A stretch of DNA of 64,000 nucleotides, from positions 124,001 through 188,000 of the forward strand of contig NZ_JOJE01000016.1 of NCBI RefSeq assembly GCF_000720255.1, read 5' to 3'. The notes beneath the pieces were generated by a model. It was given only the letters and a program-made list of their open reading frames with translations. It was not told the origin of the DNA and ran no database searches. The position numbers were made by a program, and so were the translations under genes. This DNA is from Streptomyces griseus subsp. griseus. Lineage in GTDB: Bacteria > Actinomycetota > Actinomycetes > Streptomycetales > Streptomycetaceae. Shown piece by piece: positions 1-7,891 of the stretch; position 1 is the stretch's first letter, and the number at the start of each line of letters is the position of its first letter.

Positions 1-62
1 ACGGCACGCCCGTCGCGGACGCGGCTTGCGGCCCTGGCGGCGGACGTGCAGGGTGTGGGGCT
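1..62. other. Left edge, no confident gene
   Basis: All three forward frames are open here, and none gives a recognisable protein end. One frame stops inside the next gene, so this may be the 3' tail of an upstream gene that overlaps it. I make no call. Confidence 0.3.
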
Positions 63-515
63 GTGGCCACCTTGCTGATCGTGCATCACACACCGTCGCC
101 GAACTGTCAGGCCCTTTTCGAGGCCGTCGTCTCCGGTGCGACGGCGCCGGAGATCGAGGGCGTCCGGGTCGTACGGCGGGCGGCCCTCGCCGCCACGGCG
201 TCCGACGTGCTCGCCGCCGACGGTCTCCTGCTCGGCACCCCGGCCAACCTCGGCTACATGTCGGGCGCCCTCAAGCACTTCTTCGACCAGGTCTACTACC
301 CCTGCCTGGACACCACGCGCGGCCGGCCCTACGGCTACTACGTGCACGGCGGCAACGACGTCACCGGCGCGGTCCGCGCCCTCGACGCCATCACGACGGG
401 CCTGGGCTGGCGACGCGCGGCCGACCCGGTCACCGTGACCGGCGAACCGGCCAAGGCGGACATCGAGGCATGCTGGGAACTCGGCGCGACGGTCGCCGCC
501 GGGCTGATGAGCTAG
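63..515 (+). CDS. Flavodoxin/NADPH-dependent FMN reductase family protein
   Basis: This is a 150-residue single-domain protein with the flavodoxin fold. An N-terminal strand (ATLLIVHHTPSPN) leads into the FMN phosphate loop. The central block GTPANLGYMSGALKHFFDQ is typical of NAD(P)H:FMN reductase-like flavodoxins, where the loop contacts the flavin. It is probably a cytoplasmic electron-transfer or quinone/FMN reductase; the substrate cannot be read from sequence. The start is GTG at 63. The stop lies in a CTAG shared with the stop of the convergent TetR remnant, so the two reading frames overlap by 3 bp at their ends. Confidence 0.8.
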   Translation: MATLLIVHHTPSPNCQALFEAVVSGATAPEIEGVRVVRRAALAATASDVLAADGLLLGTPANLGYMSGALKHFFDQVYYPCLDTTRGRPYGYYVHGGNDVTGAVRALDAITTGLGWRRAADPVTVTGEPAKADIEACWELGATVAAGLMS

Positions 516-1022
516 GAGTCCTCCGGCCGGCTGGCGGCCCGTGGGGGCACGCGGCCCGCCACGCCGTCCAACAGGACCGCCAGCCCCGCGTCGAAGGTCC
601 GTTTCGCCTCCCGTACCAGATACGGCACGTCCGCGTCGTCCGCGTGGGAGGCCTCGTCTTTCGCCGCCGCCTCGGCCGCGGCGCTGTTCAGCCAGTGCAC
701 CGTCGGATAGCGCTCGGCGAAGTCGGGAACGACCTGGCCCATGACGGCCGACCGGGCGTACCACCACTCGGTGTCGTCGACGCCGGTCTCCGCGCCGGCC
801 CGCAGCGCCTCGGCGGCCGTCTGCGCCGTCGCCCGCACGAAGTGGTACAGCGTGCCGACCACCCGCCGCACCAGGGTCGCCTCCAGCCCGGCGGCCCGCA
901 GGATGCGCAGCAGTGCCTCCAGTACGGCGTACTCGTTCGGGCCGAGCACGGGCCGGGCCTGGGAGACCTGGAGCACCCAGGGGTGGCGCAGGTAGAAGTC
1001 CCAGCCGTCCCCGGCCAGGCCA
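512..1022 (-). pseudogene. TetR-family regulator, C-terminal ligand domain only (5' truncated)
   Basis: The last ~168 residues match the C-terminal effector domain of TetR-like repressors: a run of helices beginning GDGWDFYLRHPWVLQ and containing LYHFVRATAQTAAEAL and DDTEWWYARSA. The N-terminal helix-turn-helix is absent. The open frame continues upstream to a start codon near 1231, but those ~70 extra residues are antisense to another gene remnant and look like random Arg/Pro/Gly-rich translation. A regulator without its DNA-binding domain should be inactive. It is therefore a truncated gene, even though the ORF is open. Confidence 0.75.
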
Positions 1023-1039
1023 GATGCGGGCGGAGGGCG

Positions 1040-1295
1040 GCGCCGCGGAACGGTCCTGACCCTCCCGCCGCGCACCCGACCTGATCGGGCCGTCCCGGCC
1101 GGCACCTGGGCGGTCTTCACCACCTCCGGGCCGGCCCCGCGGGCCATCCAGGAGCTGTGGCGCGACGTGTTCACGGAGTGGTTCCCGTCCAATCCGTACC
1201 GCAGCCGACCCGGCCCGGAGATCCTCAGCACGCGGTTGTCGCCGGACAGGACCGAGGCCGACGCCGAACTGTGGCTTCCGGTGGAGCGGAGTTGA
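1040..1295 (+). pseudogene. GyrI-like effector domain remnant of an AraC/MerR-type regulator (5' truncated)
   Basis: The frame ending at TGA 1293-1295 encodes about 67 residues that read as the end of a GyrI-like ligand-binding domain: VPAGTWAVFTTSGPAPRAIQ, then ELWRDVFTEWFPSN, then the closing strand DAELWLPVERS. In intact proteins this domain follows an AraC or MerR DNA-binding domain, and no such domain precedes it here. Upstream of ~1090 the frame is low-complexity Arg/Pro. The fragment starts where the TetR remnant on the other strand also starts, so one deletion probably removed both 5' halves. Confidence 0.65.
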
Positions 1296-1316
1296 ACACG
1301 GAGACGGGCCGAGTGA

Positions 1317-2045
1317 TCAGGCGGTGGCCCGCGGTGGGCGGTACTCCGCCCCCAGGCCCATCCGGGTCGCCAGCTCCTGCATCAGCAGCTCGAACATCGG
1401 CTCCTGGTCGGTGATCAGCGGAGCGAAGTGGTCGAACACCTCGAGGGCGATCTGGCCGTACATGGAGCGCCAGCAGGAGAGCATGACGACCAGGGCGCCC
1501 AGGGGGAGCTCGACGCCGGTGGCGGCGCGGTAGTCGGCGATCTGCACGCGCAGTCGGGGGTCCAACTGGTCGTCGGGGAGGACGGGGTAGGGGCGGGTCG
1601 CCCACAGCCGTACGAACTCCGGGCCCCACACCGCGGCGAGTTCCCGGATCCACTCACCGGTCAGGTCCTTCTGAGCGGTGCCGGCGGCCGCGGTGGGCGT
1701 GCCGAAGAGCAGGCTGAACTCCTGACGGTTCGCCAGTGACCACTGGCGGAACACCCGGGAGGGCGTGATCATACGGGCCGCGAGGTCCGTCTCGTCCTCC
1801 GCGGCCACCGCGGCCCGCAGCTGGGCCGCCAGTTCCGCGACGATGTCCCGGGCCGTGTGCCGGACGATGTCCGCGAGGTCGTCGAAGTGCCGGTACAGCG
1901 CCGCCGGGGTCACCCCGATCCGGCGGGCGATCTCGGCGAGCGTGAGGGCCTCCACACCCTGCTGCGTGATGACCTCCCGCGCCACCGCCCTGATGTCCTT
2001 CGACATCTGACGGCGCAGTCGCTCGCGGCGGTTCGGGGCGGGCAT
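1317..2045 (-). CDS. TetR/AcrR family transcriptional regulator with WHG-type C-terminal domain
   Basis: This is a 242-residue one-component repressor. The N-terminal helix-turn-helix covers roughly residues 18-65, with the signature LTLAEIARRIGVTPAALYRHF. The C-terminal half, with FRQWSLANRQEFSLLFGTP and MLSCWRSMYGQIALEVF, resembles the WHG-type ligand domain (TetR_C_13). The ATG at 2045 follows GAGGAAC. It lies 12 bp after the stop of the membrane-anchored hypothetical gene upstream, so the two are probably co-transcribed. The ligand and targets are unknown. Confidence 0.9.
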   Translation of the reverse strand: MPAPNRRERLRRQMSKDIRAVAREVITQQGVEALTLAEIARRIGVTPAALYRHFDDLADIVRHTARDIVAELAAQLRAAVAAEDETDLAARMITPSRVFRQWSLANRQEFSLLFGTPTAAAGTAQKDLTGEWIRELAAVWGPEFVRLWATRPYPVLPDDQLDPRLRVQIADYRAATGVELPLGALVVMLSCWRSMYGQIALEVFDHFAPLITDQEPMFELLMQELATRMGLGAEYRPPRATA

Positions 2046-2057
2046 GGGTTCCTCCTC

Positions 2058-2705
2058 TCACGTCCTCTCATGCCGAAGAGGGATGACGGTACCGTCCGGC
2101 TCGATGGTCAGTGTCGGTGAAGAGGCCGGCCGTGAGCCGAGCGGGCCTCCTGTTCCGGTCACCGCCCACGCCCGCGTCCGCACCGTGTGGTTCCGCAGGC
2201 CGTCGATCCGGCATTCGACGAGTGCGGTGCGCCGGCTGTCGCCCGGGTCGATCACGGCTCCGGTCCATGGGCCGGGCCTCCCGGGACAGTCGAGGGTCTT
2301 CTCGGAGACCACGTACTTCACCAGGACCGACACGTGCGCCGTCTCCTTGCCCCGGTTCTCGATCTCCGCTCCGAAGAACGCCCGTCCGATCCCGTCCACG
2401 GCCTGGACGCAGGCCCTCACCACCACGTTCGCCGAGTTCGTGGTCTGCCACGCACCGCAGTGCACGGCCCTTGAGGCCGAGGCCGTCGTGCCGGGCCGTG
2501 ACTCCCCGGTGTTCGCCGTCTCCGCCGCCCGGGGCGAGTTGGTGGCATGGACGGTGAGCGCGGCCGCGAGCGTCACGACGCCGAAGCCGGAGCCGACGAG
2601 GGCCGCCCGCACCTTCGTCGACATCCATCCGCCGCCGGGGCCCTCGGAAGAGTCGATCTCACCGGCCGGAGAGGTGCGTCCCAGGAACCCCTTGCCGCTC
2701 TTCAC
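2058..2705 (-). CDS. Hypothetical membrane-anchored/secreted protein
   Basis: I do not recognise the family. From GTG 2705 (preceded by GGGTGGGAAC) the protein has ~215 residues. A short polar N-terminus is followed by one hydrophobic segment (VRAALVGSGFGVVTLAAALT) at about residues 31-50, then a Ser/Thr-rich linker and a domain with conserved-looking cysteines (VHCGAWQTT, VVVRACVQAV, TLDCPG, LVECRIDG). These could form two disulfides outside the cell. A longer frame begins at 2852, but its extra N-terminus looks non-coding. It precedes the TetR gene by 12 bp. Confidence 0.6.
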   Translation of the reverse strand: MKSGKGFLGRTSPAGEIDSSEGPGGGWMSTKVRAALVGSGFGVVTLAAALTVHATNSPRAAETANTGESRPGTTASASRAVHCGAWQTTNSANVVVRACVQAVDGIGRAFFGAEIENRGKETAHVSVLVKYVVSEKTLDCPGRPGPWTGAVIDPGDSRRTALVECRIDGLRNHTVRTRAWAVTGTGGPLGSRPASSPTLTIEPDGTVIPLRHERT

Positions 2706-2899
2706 GTTCCCACCCCCGGCGAAGTGCTGAGTCCCGCCGTACCGCCGGCCGCCGCCGGGACCGACAACGCATCCGTCAACACGCCTTCCTCCTGATCGTC
2801 CACTCCACGCGCCCAGCACTGTGGCAATCCGTGTAACGTTCAGGGCCATCACAAAGTAACGGCTCGTTACTCAATGAGATCGAGGCAGTCCACGGGCGC

Positions 2900-3538
2900 T
2901 CAGCCGAGGTCGAGAAGCCCCCTGCGCACGGCCTCCGAGACGGCCGCCGCCCTGTTGTCCACCCCGAGCTTGCGGTAGACACGCACGAGGTGGGTCTTGA
3001 CGGTGGCCTCACTGAGGAACAGCGCCTCGGCGATGGCCCGGTTGCTGCGCCCCTCGGCCATCAGCCGGATCACCTCGACCTCACGTCCCGTCAGCTCCGC
3101 CCGGGGACTGACCACTTGTCCCACGAGTTCGCCGACGATCTCGGGCGCGAGGCCCATGGCCCCGGCGGCGGCGCCGCGCACGGCACGGAAGAGCTCCTCC
3201 GGCGGGCCCGCCTTCAGCACATAACCGCGGGCCCCCGCCTCGATCGCCCGGACCACGTCGGCCCGGCCGGAGTAGCTGGTCAGCATCACCACGGCGACGG
3301 TCGGAGCCGCGGTGGCCAGACGCCGTACCGCCTCGATGCCGTCGATGCCCGCGCCGCCACCGGCCCCGTTGCCCGAGAACCTCAGGTCCATCAGCACCAC
3401 GTCCGGCTCCAGCCCGGCGGCGAGACGCACCGCCTCCTCGGCGCTGCCCGCCTCGGCGACGACGTCGAGGTCCGCTTCCCCTTCCAGCAGGGCACGCAGA
3501 CCGGCCCGTACGACGGTGTGGTCGTCCGCGATCAGCAT
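2900..3538 (-). CDS. NarL/LuxR-type response regulator
   Basis: This is a 212-residue two-domain response regulator. The receiver has the acidic pair in LIADDHT, the phospho-acceptor Asp51 in VVLMDLRF, and the late Thr/Lys landmarks (MLTSYS, GYVLKAG). The C-terminal LuxR helix-turn-helix carries LTGREVEVIRLMAEGRSNR and LFLSEATVKTHLVRVYRKLG. The ATG at 3538 overlaps the stop of the upstream kinase-like gene in ATGCTGA, implying translational coupling. An insertion after the phospho-Asp (NGAGGGAGID) is slightly longer than usual. Its normal partner kinase appears damaged. Confidence 0.9.
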   Translation of the reverse strand: MLIADDHTVVRAGLRALLEGEADLDVVAEAGSAEEAVRLAAGLEPDVVLMDLRFSGNGAGGGAGIDGIEAVRRLATAAPTVAVVMLTSYSGRADVVRAIEAGARGYVLKAGPPEELFRAVRGAAAGAMGLAPEIVGELVGQVVSPRAELTGREVEVIRLMAEGRSNRAIAEALFLSEATVKTHLVRVYRKLGVDNRAAAVSEAVRRGLLDLG

Positions 3539-4215
3539 CCGCAGCGGTGTCGCGGTCGCCGGCTGGTCGTCGAGGTCACCGGCGTCACGGCGCGCCGCTC
3601 GTGAGAGCCGGCAGCCGGCGAGTCCTCGGGCGGTCCGGACAGCGCGGGCACCACGGCCCGTACGCGGGTGCCCCGGCCCGGCGCGCTGCCGAGGTCGAGG
3701 TCGAGGTCGAGGTCGCCGCCGCACTCGCGCAGCCGCGCCCGGGCCGCGGGCAGCCCAAGACCTCGGGCGGGGCGGGGCGCCGGTGGAGGCGCGGCCGGGT
3801 CGAAGCCGACACCGTCGTCCGAGACCTCCAACTCCACCCGGTCCGCCTCCTGCCGCAGGGTGACCCGCACATCCACCGCCCGGGCGTGCTCCCGTAGGTT
3901 CGCCAGGGTCCCCTGAGCGACCCGGAACAGGGTGGCCTCGGACTGCGCGTCCAGTGCGGGCCGGTCCTCCCCAACCGAGCGGAACCGTACGCGGTCCGCG
4001 GTCCCGTCCGCCTGGGAGCGGACGCCGCCGCCCTCCGCGAGGGCGTCCCGGTACAGCTCGTCGAGCGTCCGGGTCTCCTCCGGGCCGGAGTGCTGCCGGG
4101 ATCCGGTGGACACGGCCGCGGTCGCCGGAGTGGCGGTGGCTCCGAGAGCGCCGACGCCGAGGGCCGCACCGGCCCCGGTGGTGAGGACACGTCGCCTGCT
4201 GGGAAAGCTGGACAT
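3532..4215 (-). CDS. Chimeric ORF: solute-binding-protein signal sequence fused to a histidine-kinase ATPase domain
   Basis: The ORF has 227 residues. Residues 1-~45 form a twin-arginine signal (SRRRVLTTGAGAALGVGALG then ATPATAA), followed by TLDELYRDALAEGGG, the usual mature start of an ABC-transporter extracellular solute-binding protein. From there it switches to the end of a NarL-class histidine kinase: LFRVAQGTLANLREHARA (N-box), VSDDGVGFDP (G1), then RGLGLPAARAR (G2). The sensor, membrane segments and the DHp phospho-histidine are missing. The junction lies near 4020-4030. It cannot autophosphorylate and would be exported if expressed, so it is probably non-functional although open. Confidence 0.7.
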   Translation of the reverse strand: MSSFPSRRRVLTTGAGAALGVGALGATATPATAAVSTGSRQHSGPEETRTLDELYRDALAEGGGVRSQADGTADRVRFRSVGEDRPALDAQSEATLFRVAQGTLANLREHARAVDVRVTLRQEADRVELEVSDDGVGFDPAAPPPAPRPARGLGLPAARARLRECGGDLDLDLDLGSAPGRGTRVRAVVPALSGPPEDSPAAGSHERRAVTPVTSTTSRRPRHRCGC

Positions 4216-4351
4216 CCTGCGGAGACCTCTCTGATCTCTGGGGGAGGACAGGGGGTGACCGGCGCCGTTGGGCACGGACGATTCTGGCGCCGGCCGCCCC
4301 ACCTCCGCGTCCTGCGAACGGTGCGCAGGACGCGCTCGGGATGTAATCAAC

Positions 4352-4371
4352 GTTCAACCGAACGATTGAAC
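4352..4371. promoter_or_regulatory. Operator-like palindrome GTTCAA-N8-TTGAAC
   Basis: A perfect 6-bp inverted repeat with an 8-bp spacer lies ~135 bp upstream of the chimeric gene and 20 bp past the GrpB stop. Its A/T content stands out from the surroundings. It may be the original control site of the lost solute-binding-protein gene; no cognate regulator is assigned. Confidence 0.35.
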
Positions 4372-4392
4372 CGGCCGCGGACCCGGCAGAGT

Positions 4393-4947
4393 TCAGCGCT
4401 TCTCCCACACGGGCACCGACGGCAGACCGAGTCGTGCCCTGGCCCGGTCGGTGAGTTCCTGGACCAGCGCCGTCTTGGCGCGCGCGTACGCACCCGGTGG
4501 TGTGCCGGCGGCGACGATCACCCGCTTGAGCCGCGAGTAGCGGGCCGCGTCCGCGGCGTGGGCGCGCAGGTGGTCCCGGAAGATGCGCTGGTTGCGGGTG
4601 GGCCAGCTCTCCAGGGTCACCACATGCAGGATGTGGCTGCGGACCCCGTCCTGCGCGCGGACGTACAGCAACCGGTCGGTCATCCCGTTGTCGTGCGGGT
4701 GGAAGCCGAGGCGGGCGAGCGCCGCCCGGTGGGGTCGAGCGTGCGTGAGGTCGTGGACGGCGGCCATCAGGTCGATGACGGGCTTGGCCGCGAGTCCCGG
4801 CACCGCGGTGGAGCCGATGTGCTCGATCTCCACGAACAGCCCGGGCACCGCTGCCCGCAGAGCGTCCATCGCGGCAGCGGCCTGCCGCGGCCAGTCCGGG
4901 TCGTAGTCGGCGATGTGACTTCCGATGTGCTCTGACACGGCCGTCAT
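4393..4947 (-). CDS. GrpB family (UPF0157) nucleotidyltransferase-like protein
   Basis: This is a 184-residue protein with the GrpB signature EIEHIGSTAVPGLAAKPVID. It contains the nucleotidyltransferase-fold GS motif and the first acidic residue of the active site. Further family blocks are GFHPHDN, RSHILHVV and RDHLRAHAADAARYSRLKR. The biochemical role of the family is poorly defined. I chose ATG 4947 because the protein then begins just before the conserved HIADYDPDWP region; a longer frame upstream has no family similarity. It lies 50 bp downstream of the P450 in the same orientation and may be read through from it. Confidence 0.85.
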   Translation of the reverse strand: MTAVSEHIGSHIADYDPDWPRQAAAAMDALRAAVPGLFVEIEHIGSTAVPGLAAKPVIDLMAAVHDLTHARPHRAALARLGFHPHDNGMTDRLLYVRAQDGVRSHILHVVTLESWPTRNQRIFRDHLRAHAADAARYSRLKRVIVAAGTPPGAYARAKTALVQELTDRARARLGLPSVPVWEKR

Positions 4948-4997
4948 CCTGCGCCGACGCATCCACGATGTCCACCGGCCCGGCCCCGGTGGGGACG

Positions 4998-6284
4998 TCA
5001 GACCGGCGTCAACTCGACCGGCAGCCTTTTGATGCCGTTGACGAAGTTGGAGCGCACGCGTGGCACGTCGCCGGTCAGGCGGATGTCGGCGATGCGGGGG
5101 ATCAGCTCCTCGAACATGATCCTGATCTCGGTGCGGGCGAGGAGGTTGCCCAGGCACAGATGGGGGCTGCCCTTGCCGAAGGTGACGTGGTCGTTGTTCT
5201 GCCGGGTGACGTCGAAGTCGTAGGGGTTGCCGAAGACCTCCTCGTCGCGGTTGCCGGAGGCGAACCACATGACGACCTTGTCGCCCTCCTTCACCTGCTT
5301 GCCGCCGAGCTCGACGTCCCGGGTGGCGGTGCGCCTGAAGTGGTAGACGGGGGAGGCCCAGCGCAGGAACTCCTCGACCGCGGTCGGGATGAGGGAGGGG
5401 TCCTCCTGGAGGCGGGCGAGCTGCTCGGGGTGCTGGAGCAGGGCCAGCATGGAGTGGGAGATGGTGTGCCGGGTGGTCTCGTTGCCCGCCACCACCAGCA
5501 GCAGGAAGTAGTTGTCGAAGTCCTGCGCCGACAGCGGCACCCCGTCGCGCGGAGTGGTGTTGACCAGCTTCGACACCAGGTCCGTGCCCGCGCCGCCGCG
5601 CCGCTGCCGGGCCAGCTCCCGCCCGTACGCGAAGACCTCCAGCGAGGCGGGGGAGCGGAACGGCAGATCGCGGTAGCGCTCGCTCTCGGCGCTGTGCAGC
5701 AGCACGTCCGCGTAGTCGGGGTCGGTGTTGCCGATGATGCGGTTGCCCCAGTCGATGAGCTGCTGGTTGTCCTCCGGCGGCACGTCGAGGAGCCTGGCCA
5801 GGACGTTGATCGGGAAGTCCGCGGAGACCTCCTTGACGAAGTCGAAGCTTCCCTTGGCCAGCGCCGCGTCCAGCGTCTTGGCGGTCAGGCCGCGCAGGAA
5901 GTCGCCGTAGCTGTTGATGACGCTCGCGCCGAACTGCCGCTGGATCACGCTGCGCAGGGCGCGGTGGCGGACACCGTCCAGCTCCAGGATGGAGGCGCGC
6001 TTCTTGATCTGGTCGTCGTCGACCTCCTCCAGGTTGACGAACCGGGTCGAGGTGAAGGTCTCCGGGTCACGGTCGACGGCGGCGATGTCCGCGTGCCGGG
6101 TGACCGCCCAGAAACCGGAGTTGGGGGCCTCCTCGGGCTGCCAGTGGACCGGGTCCCGGTGGCGCAGCGTGTGGAACATCCGCCATGGCGTCACGCCGTC
6201 GGTGAAGTTGTCGAGGTCGGCGAGGTCCACGTCCTGAAGGGGCATGGGCTCGTGCGCGGCGGTGGTCAGGGTGTCGGTCATCAA
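4998..6284 (-). CDS. Cytochrome P450 monooxygenase
   Basis: This is a 428-residue soluble bacterial P450. It has the oxygen-activating I-helix AGNETT (residues 266-271), the K-helix ExxR (E305-R308), and the heme loop FGKGSPHLCLG with the axial thiolate at Cys377. The C-terminal NGIKRLPVELTP resembles actinobacterial CYP families acting on alkyl chains or hydrophobic rings, but I cannot assign a CYP number. It is the second gene of a leftward operon, 13 bp after the gamma-glutamyl ligase. The divergent operon opens with a [3Fe-4S]-type ferredoxin and a ferredoxin reductase, the likely electron donors. It probably hydroxylates the cluster's amine-derived substrate. Confidence 0.95.
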   Translation of the reverse strand: MMTDTLTTAAHEPMPLQDVDLADLDNFTDGVTPWRMFHTLRHRDPVHWQPEEAPNSGFWAVTRHADIAAVDRDPETFTSTRFVNLEEVDDDQIKKRASILELDGVRHRALRSVIQRQFGASVINSYGDFLRGLTAKTLDAALAKGSFDFVKEVSADFPINVLARLLDVPPEDNQQLIDWGNRIIGNTDPDYADVLLHSAESERYRDLPFRSPASLEVFAYGRELARQRRGGAGTDLVSKLVNTTPRDGVPLSAQDFDNYFLLLVVAGNETTRHTISHSMLALLQHPEQLARLQEDPSLIPTAVEEFLRWASPVYHFRRTATRDVELGGKQVKEGDKVVMWFASGNRDEEVFGNPYDFDVTRQNNDHVTFGKGSPHLCLGNLLARTEIRIMFEELIPRIADIRLTGDVPRVRSNFVNGIKRLPVELTPV

Positions 6285-6297
6285 ATGGTCCTCGAGG

Positions 6298-7653
6298 TCA
6301 CAGGTGGTACGCGTACTCGGTGAACTCCCAGTCGGTCACGTGCCGTTGGAAGCGTTCGACCTCGTTGCGCTTGTAGCTCAGGAACGAGGTCACGAAGTCC
6401 TTGCCGAGCAGCTCGGCGAGGGCGGTGTCCGCCTCCAGCGCGTCCAGCGCGGCGGGCAGGCTCGTCGGCAGCACGGCGGACCTCGCCGCGTCGTAGCCGT
6501 AGCCCTCCAGTGGGGCGGGCGGCTCCTCACCGGCCAGCACACCGAGCAGCGCGGCGGCGATCGTGCCGGCGATCAGCAGATAGGGGTTGGCGCCGGCATC
6601 GCCGAGGCGCAGTTCCAGCCGGGCGCCGCCGCCCCGCTCCGGCGGGACGCGCACCATGGCGCTGCGGTTGTCCAAACCCCAGTCGATCAGCCAGGGCGCG
6701 AGGGTGTCCGGACCGAAGCGCTTGTACGAGTTCACCGTGGGGTTGGCCAGCGCGGCGAGCGCGGGCGCGTGGGCGAGGATGCCCGCCAGGGCGTGCCGCG
6801 CGGCGGCCGACAGCCCGTACGCGCCCGAGGGGTCGTCGAAGGCGTTGCGACCTTCGGCGTCCTCGCAGGACAGGTGGAGGTGGAAGCCGGAGCCGCCCGC
6901 GTCGCCGAAGGGCTTCGCCATGAACGTGGCCAGCTTGCCCTCCTTGCGGGCCAGCTCCTTGACGGCCGACTTGAAGCGGAAGGCGCGGTCGGCGGCGTCC
7001 AGAGCGCCGGAGTGGATGAGGTTGATCTCGTACTGCCCGCCGTCGAACTCGTGGTTGCCGGTGACGACACCCAGCCCCGCGTCCCGCAGCTGCCGCAGGG
7101 TGCGCAGCAGGTGGTTGTCGGGGTCGGCGCGCAGGCCCGCGGTGTAGACGGCGCCGGGGGTCTCCGGGGAGCGGCGCCATCCTGAGGGCCGCTCGGGGGC
7201 GGGCTCCAGCAGGAAGTACTCCAGCTCTGGTCCCACGACCGGCGACAGCCCGTGGTCGGCGCAGCGGGCGAGCACCGCGCGCAGCAGGTCCCGCGGCGAC
7301 TCCGCCGCCGGGCCGCCGGCCGCCGGATCGCCGACCTCGCCCAGACAGACGGCGACCCCGGGCTCCCACGGCAAAGCGGCCAGGGTCGACAGATCCGGCC
7401 GTACGCAGACGTCCGGCAGGCCCGCGTCCAGTCCACCGGCGACCGGGACCACGTCGCCCTGTGGGGAGGTGTGGTAGACGGCCCGGCAGAAGGCGAGGCC
7501 GTGCGCGCAGGCGGCGGGCAGGTGGTCCAGCAGGACGTCGCGGGCCCTGTCGGTGCCGATGAGGTCGGGATAGGTCACCCGGACCACGTCGATACCGTCG
7601 GCGGCGAGCCGCTCCAGGTGCCGGGCGATGTCTGGGGTGTCGTGAGCGCTCAC
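6298..7653 (-). CDS. Glutamine-synthetase-like gamma-glutamyl amine ligase (PuuA/GlnA3-4 type)
   Basis: This is a 451-residue class I GS fold, expected to join glutamate to an amine using ATP. All key residues appear intact: the metal pair E144/E146 (GPELEYF), E202 and E209 (NHEFDGGQYEINL), the His in GSGFHLHLS (~258-260), NRSAMVRVP (329-337), and E347/R349 in RLELRLGD. It lacks the adenylylation-loop context of nitrogen-assimilating GS. The neighbours PuuC, PuuD and an APC permease point to gamma-glutamylation of an amine rather than ammonia assimilation. The start is GTG 7653, with GAGGAGA seven bases upstream. It is the first gene of the leftward operon. Confidence 0.9.
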   Translation of the reverse strand: MSAHDTPDIARHLERLAADGIDVVRVTYPDLIGTDRARDVLLDHLPAACAHGLAFCRAVYHTSPQGDVVPVAGGLDAGLPDVCVRPDLSTLAALPWEPGVAVCLGEVGDPAAGGPAAESPRDLLRAVLARCADHGLSPVVGPELEYFLLEPAPERPSGWRRSPETPGAVYTAGLRADPDNHLLRTLRQLRDAGLGVVTGNHEFDGGQYEINLIHSGALDAADRAFRFKSAVKELARKEGKLATFMAKPFGDAGGSGFHLHLSCEDAEGRNAFDDPSGAYGLSAAARHALAGILAHAPALAALANPTVNSYKRFGPDTLAPWLIDWGLDNRSAMVRVPPERGGGARLELRLGDAGANPYLLIAGTIAAALLGVLAGEEPPAPLEGYGYDAARSAVLPTSLPAALDALEADTALAELLGKDFVTSFLSYKRNEVERFQRHVTDWEFTEYAYHL

Positions 7654-7782
7654 CGGGGTCTCCTCGGGCGGATGGTGGGCACCCCCGGCCCTTCGGGGCG
7701 CTGGGGGAGGGTGGCGTGACGAGGACGCGAGGCCGCGGTGCGGGGGATCCGGACGGACCGCCCCGGAGCACCGCCGGGCCAT

Positions 7783-7800
7783 TCGTTTGACTCCGAACGG
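7783..7800. promoter_or_regulatory. Putative TetR operator, site 1 (leftward operon)
   Basis: TCGTTTGACTCCGAACGG is an imperfect 18-bp dyad sharing the TCGTTTG-N4-CRAACGR pattern with two other sites in the cluster. It overlaps the -10 proposed for the leftward gamma-glutamyl ligase/P450 operon, so a bound repressor would block polymerase. The cluster's own TetR (13606-14232) is the obvious candidate. Confidence 0.6.
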
Positions 7801-7825
7801 TATGGAGATGGTGACCGTCCCGCAA
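7797..7825 (-). promoter_or_regulatory. Putative promoter of the ligase/P450 operon
   Basis: On the minus strand, TTGCGG (7825-7820) and TACCGT (7802-7797) are separated by 17 bp. The match to a vegetative promoter is moderate, but the position relative to operator site 1 mirrors the arrangement at the divergent promoter. Confidence 0.4.
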
Positions 7826-7862
7826 GGGGGCGGTCCGAAAAATTTATCCACCTGGACAGGTA

Positions 7863-7891
7863 TTGACCAGGGTCGGTCGGCTTCCTATGTT
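7863..7891 (+). promoter_or_regulatory. Putative promoter of the ferredoxin operon
   Basis: TTGACC (7863-7868) and TATGTT (7886-7891) are spaced by exactly 17 bp, a good vegetative-type promoter. Operator site 2 starts at the last bases of the -10. Transcription would begin near 7898, leaving a leader of about 120 bases before the ferredoxin start. Confidence 0.6.

Noticed and set aside
2900..4975. A 691-codon minus-strand frame containing the response regulator
   Set aside because: The upstream part is Arg/Pro/Gly-rich shadow of the chimeric kinase and GrpB genes. The response regulator starts at ATG 3538.
4968..6323. A 451-codon forward frame opposite the P450
   Set aside because: It is a GC-skew shadow of the P450; its translation is Val/Asp/Gly/Gln-rich with no domain.
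6298..7653. Nitrogen-assimilating glutamine synthetase (glnA)
   Set aside because: Its place in an operon with a P450 and its co-regulation with PuuC, PuuD and an amine permease indicate a gamma-glutamyl amine ligase.
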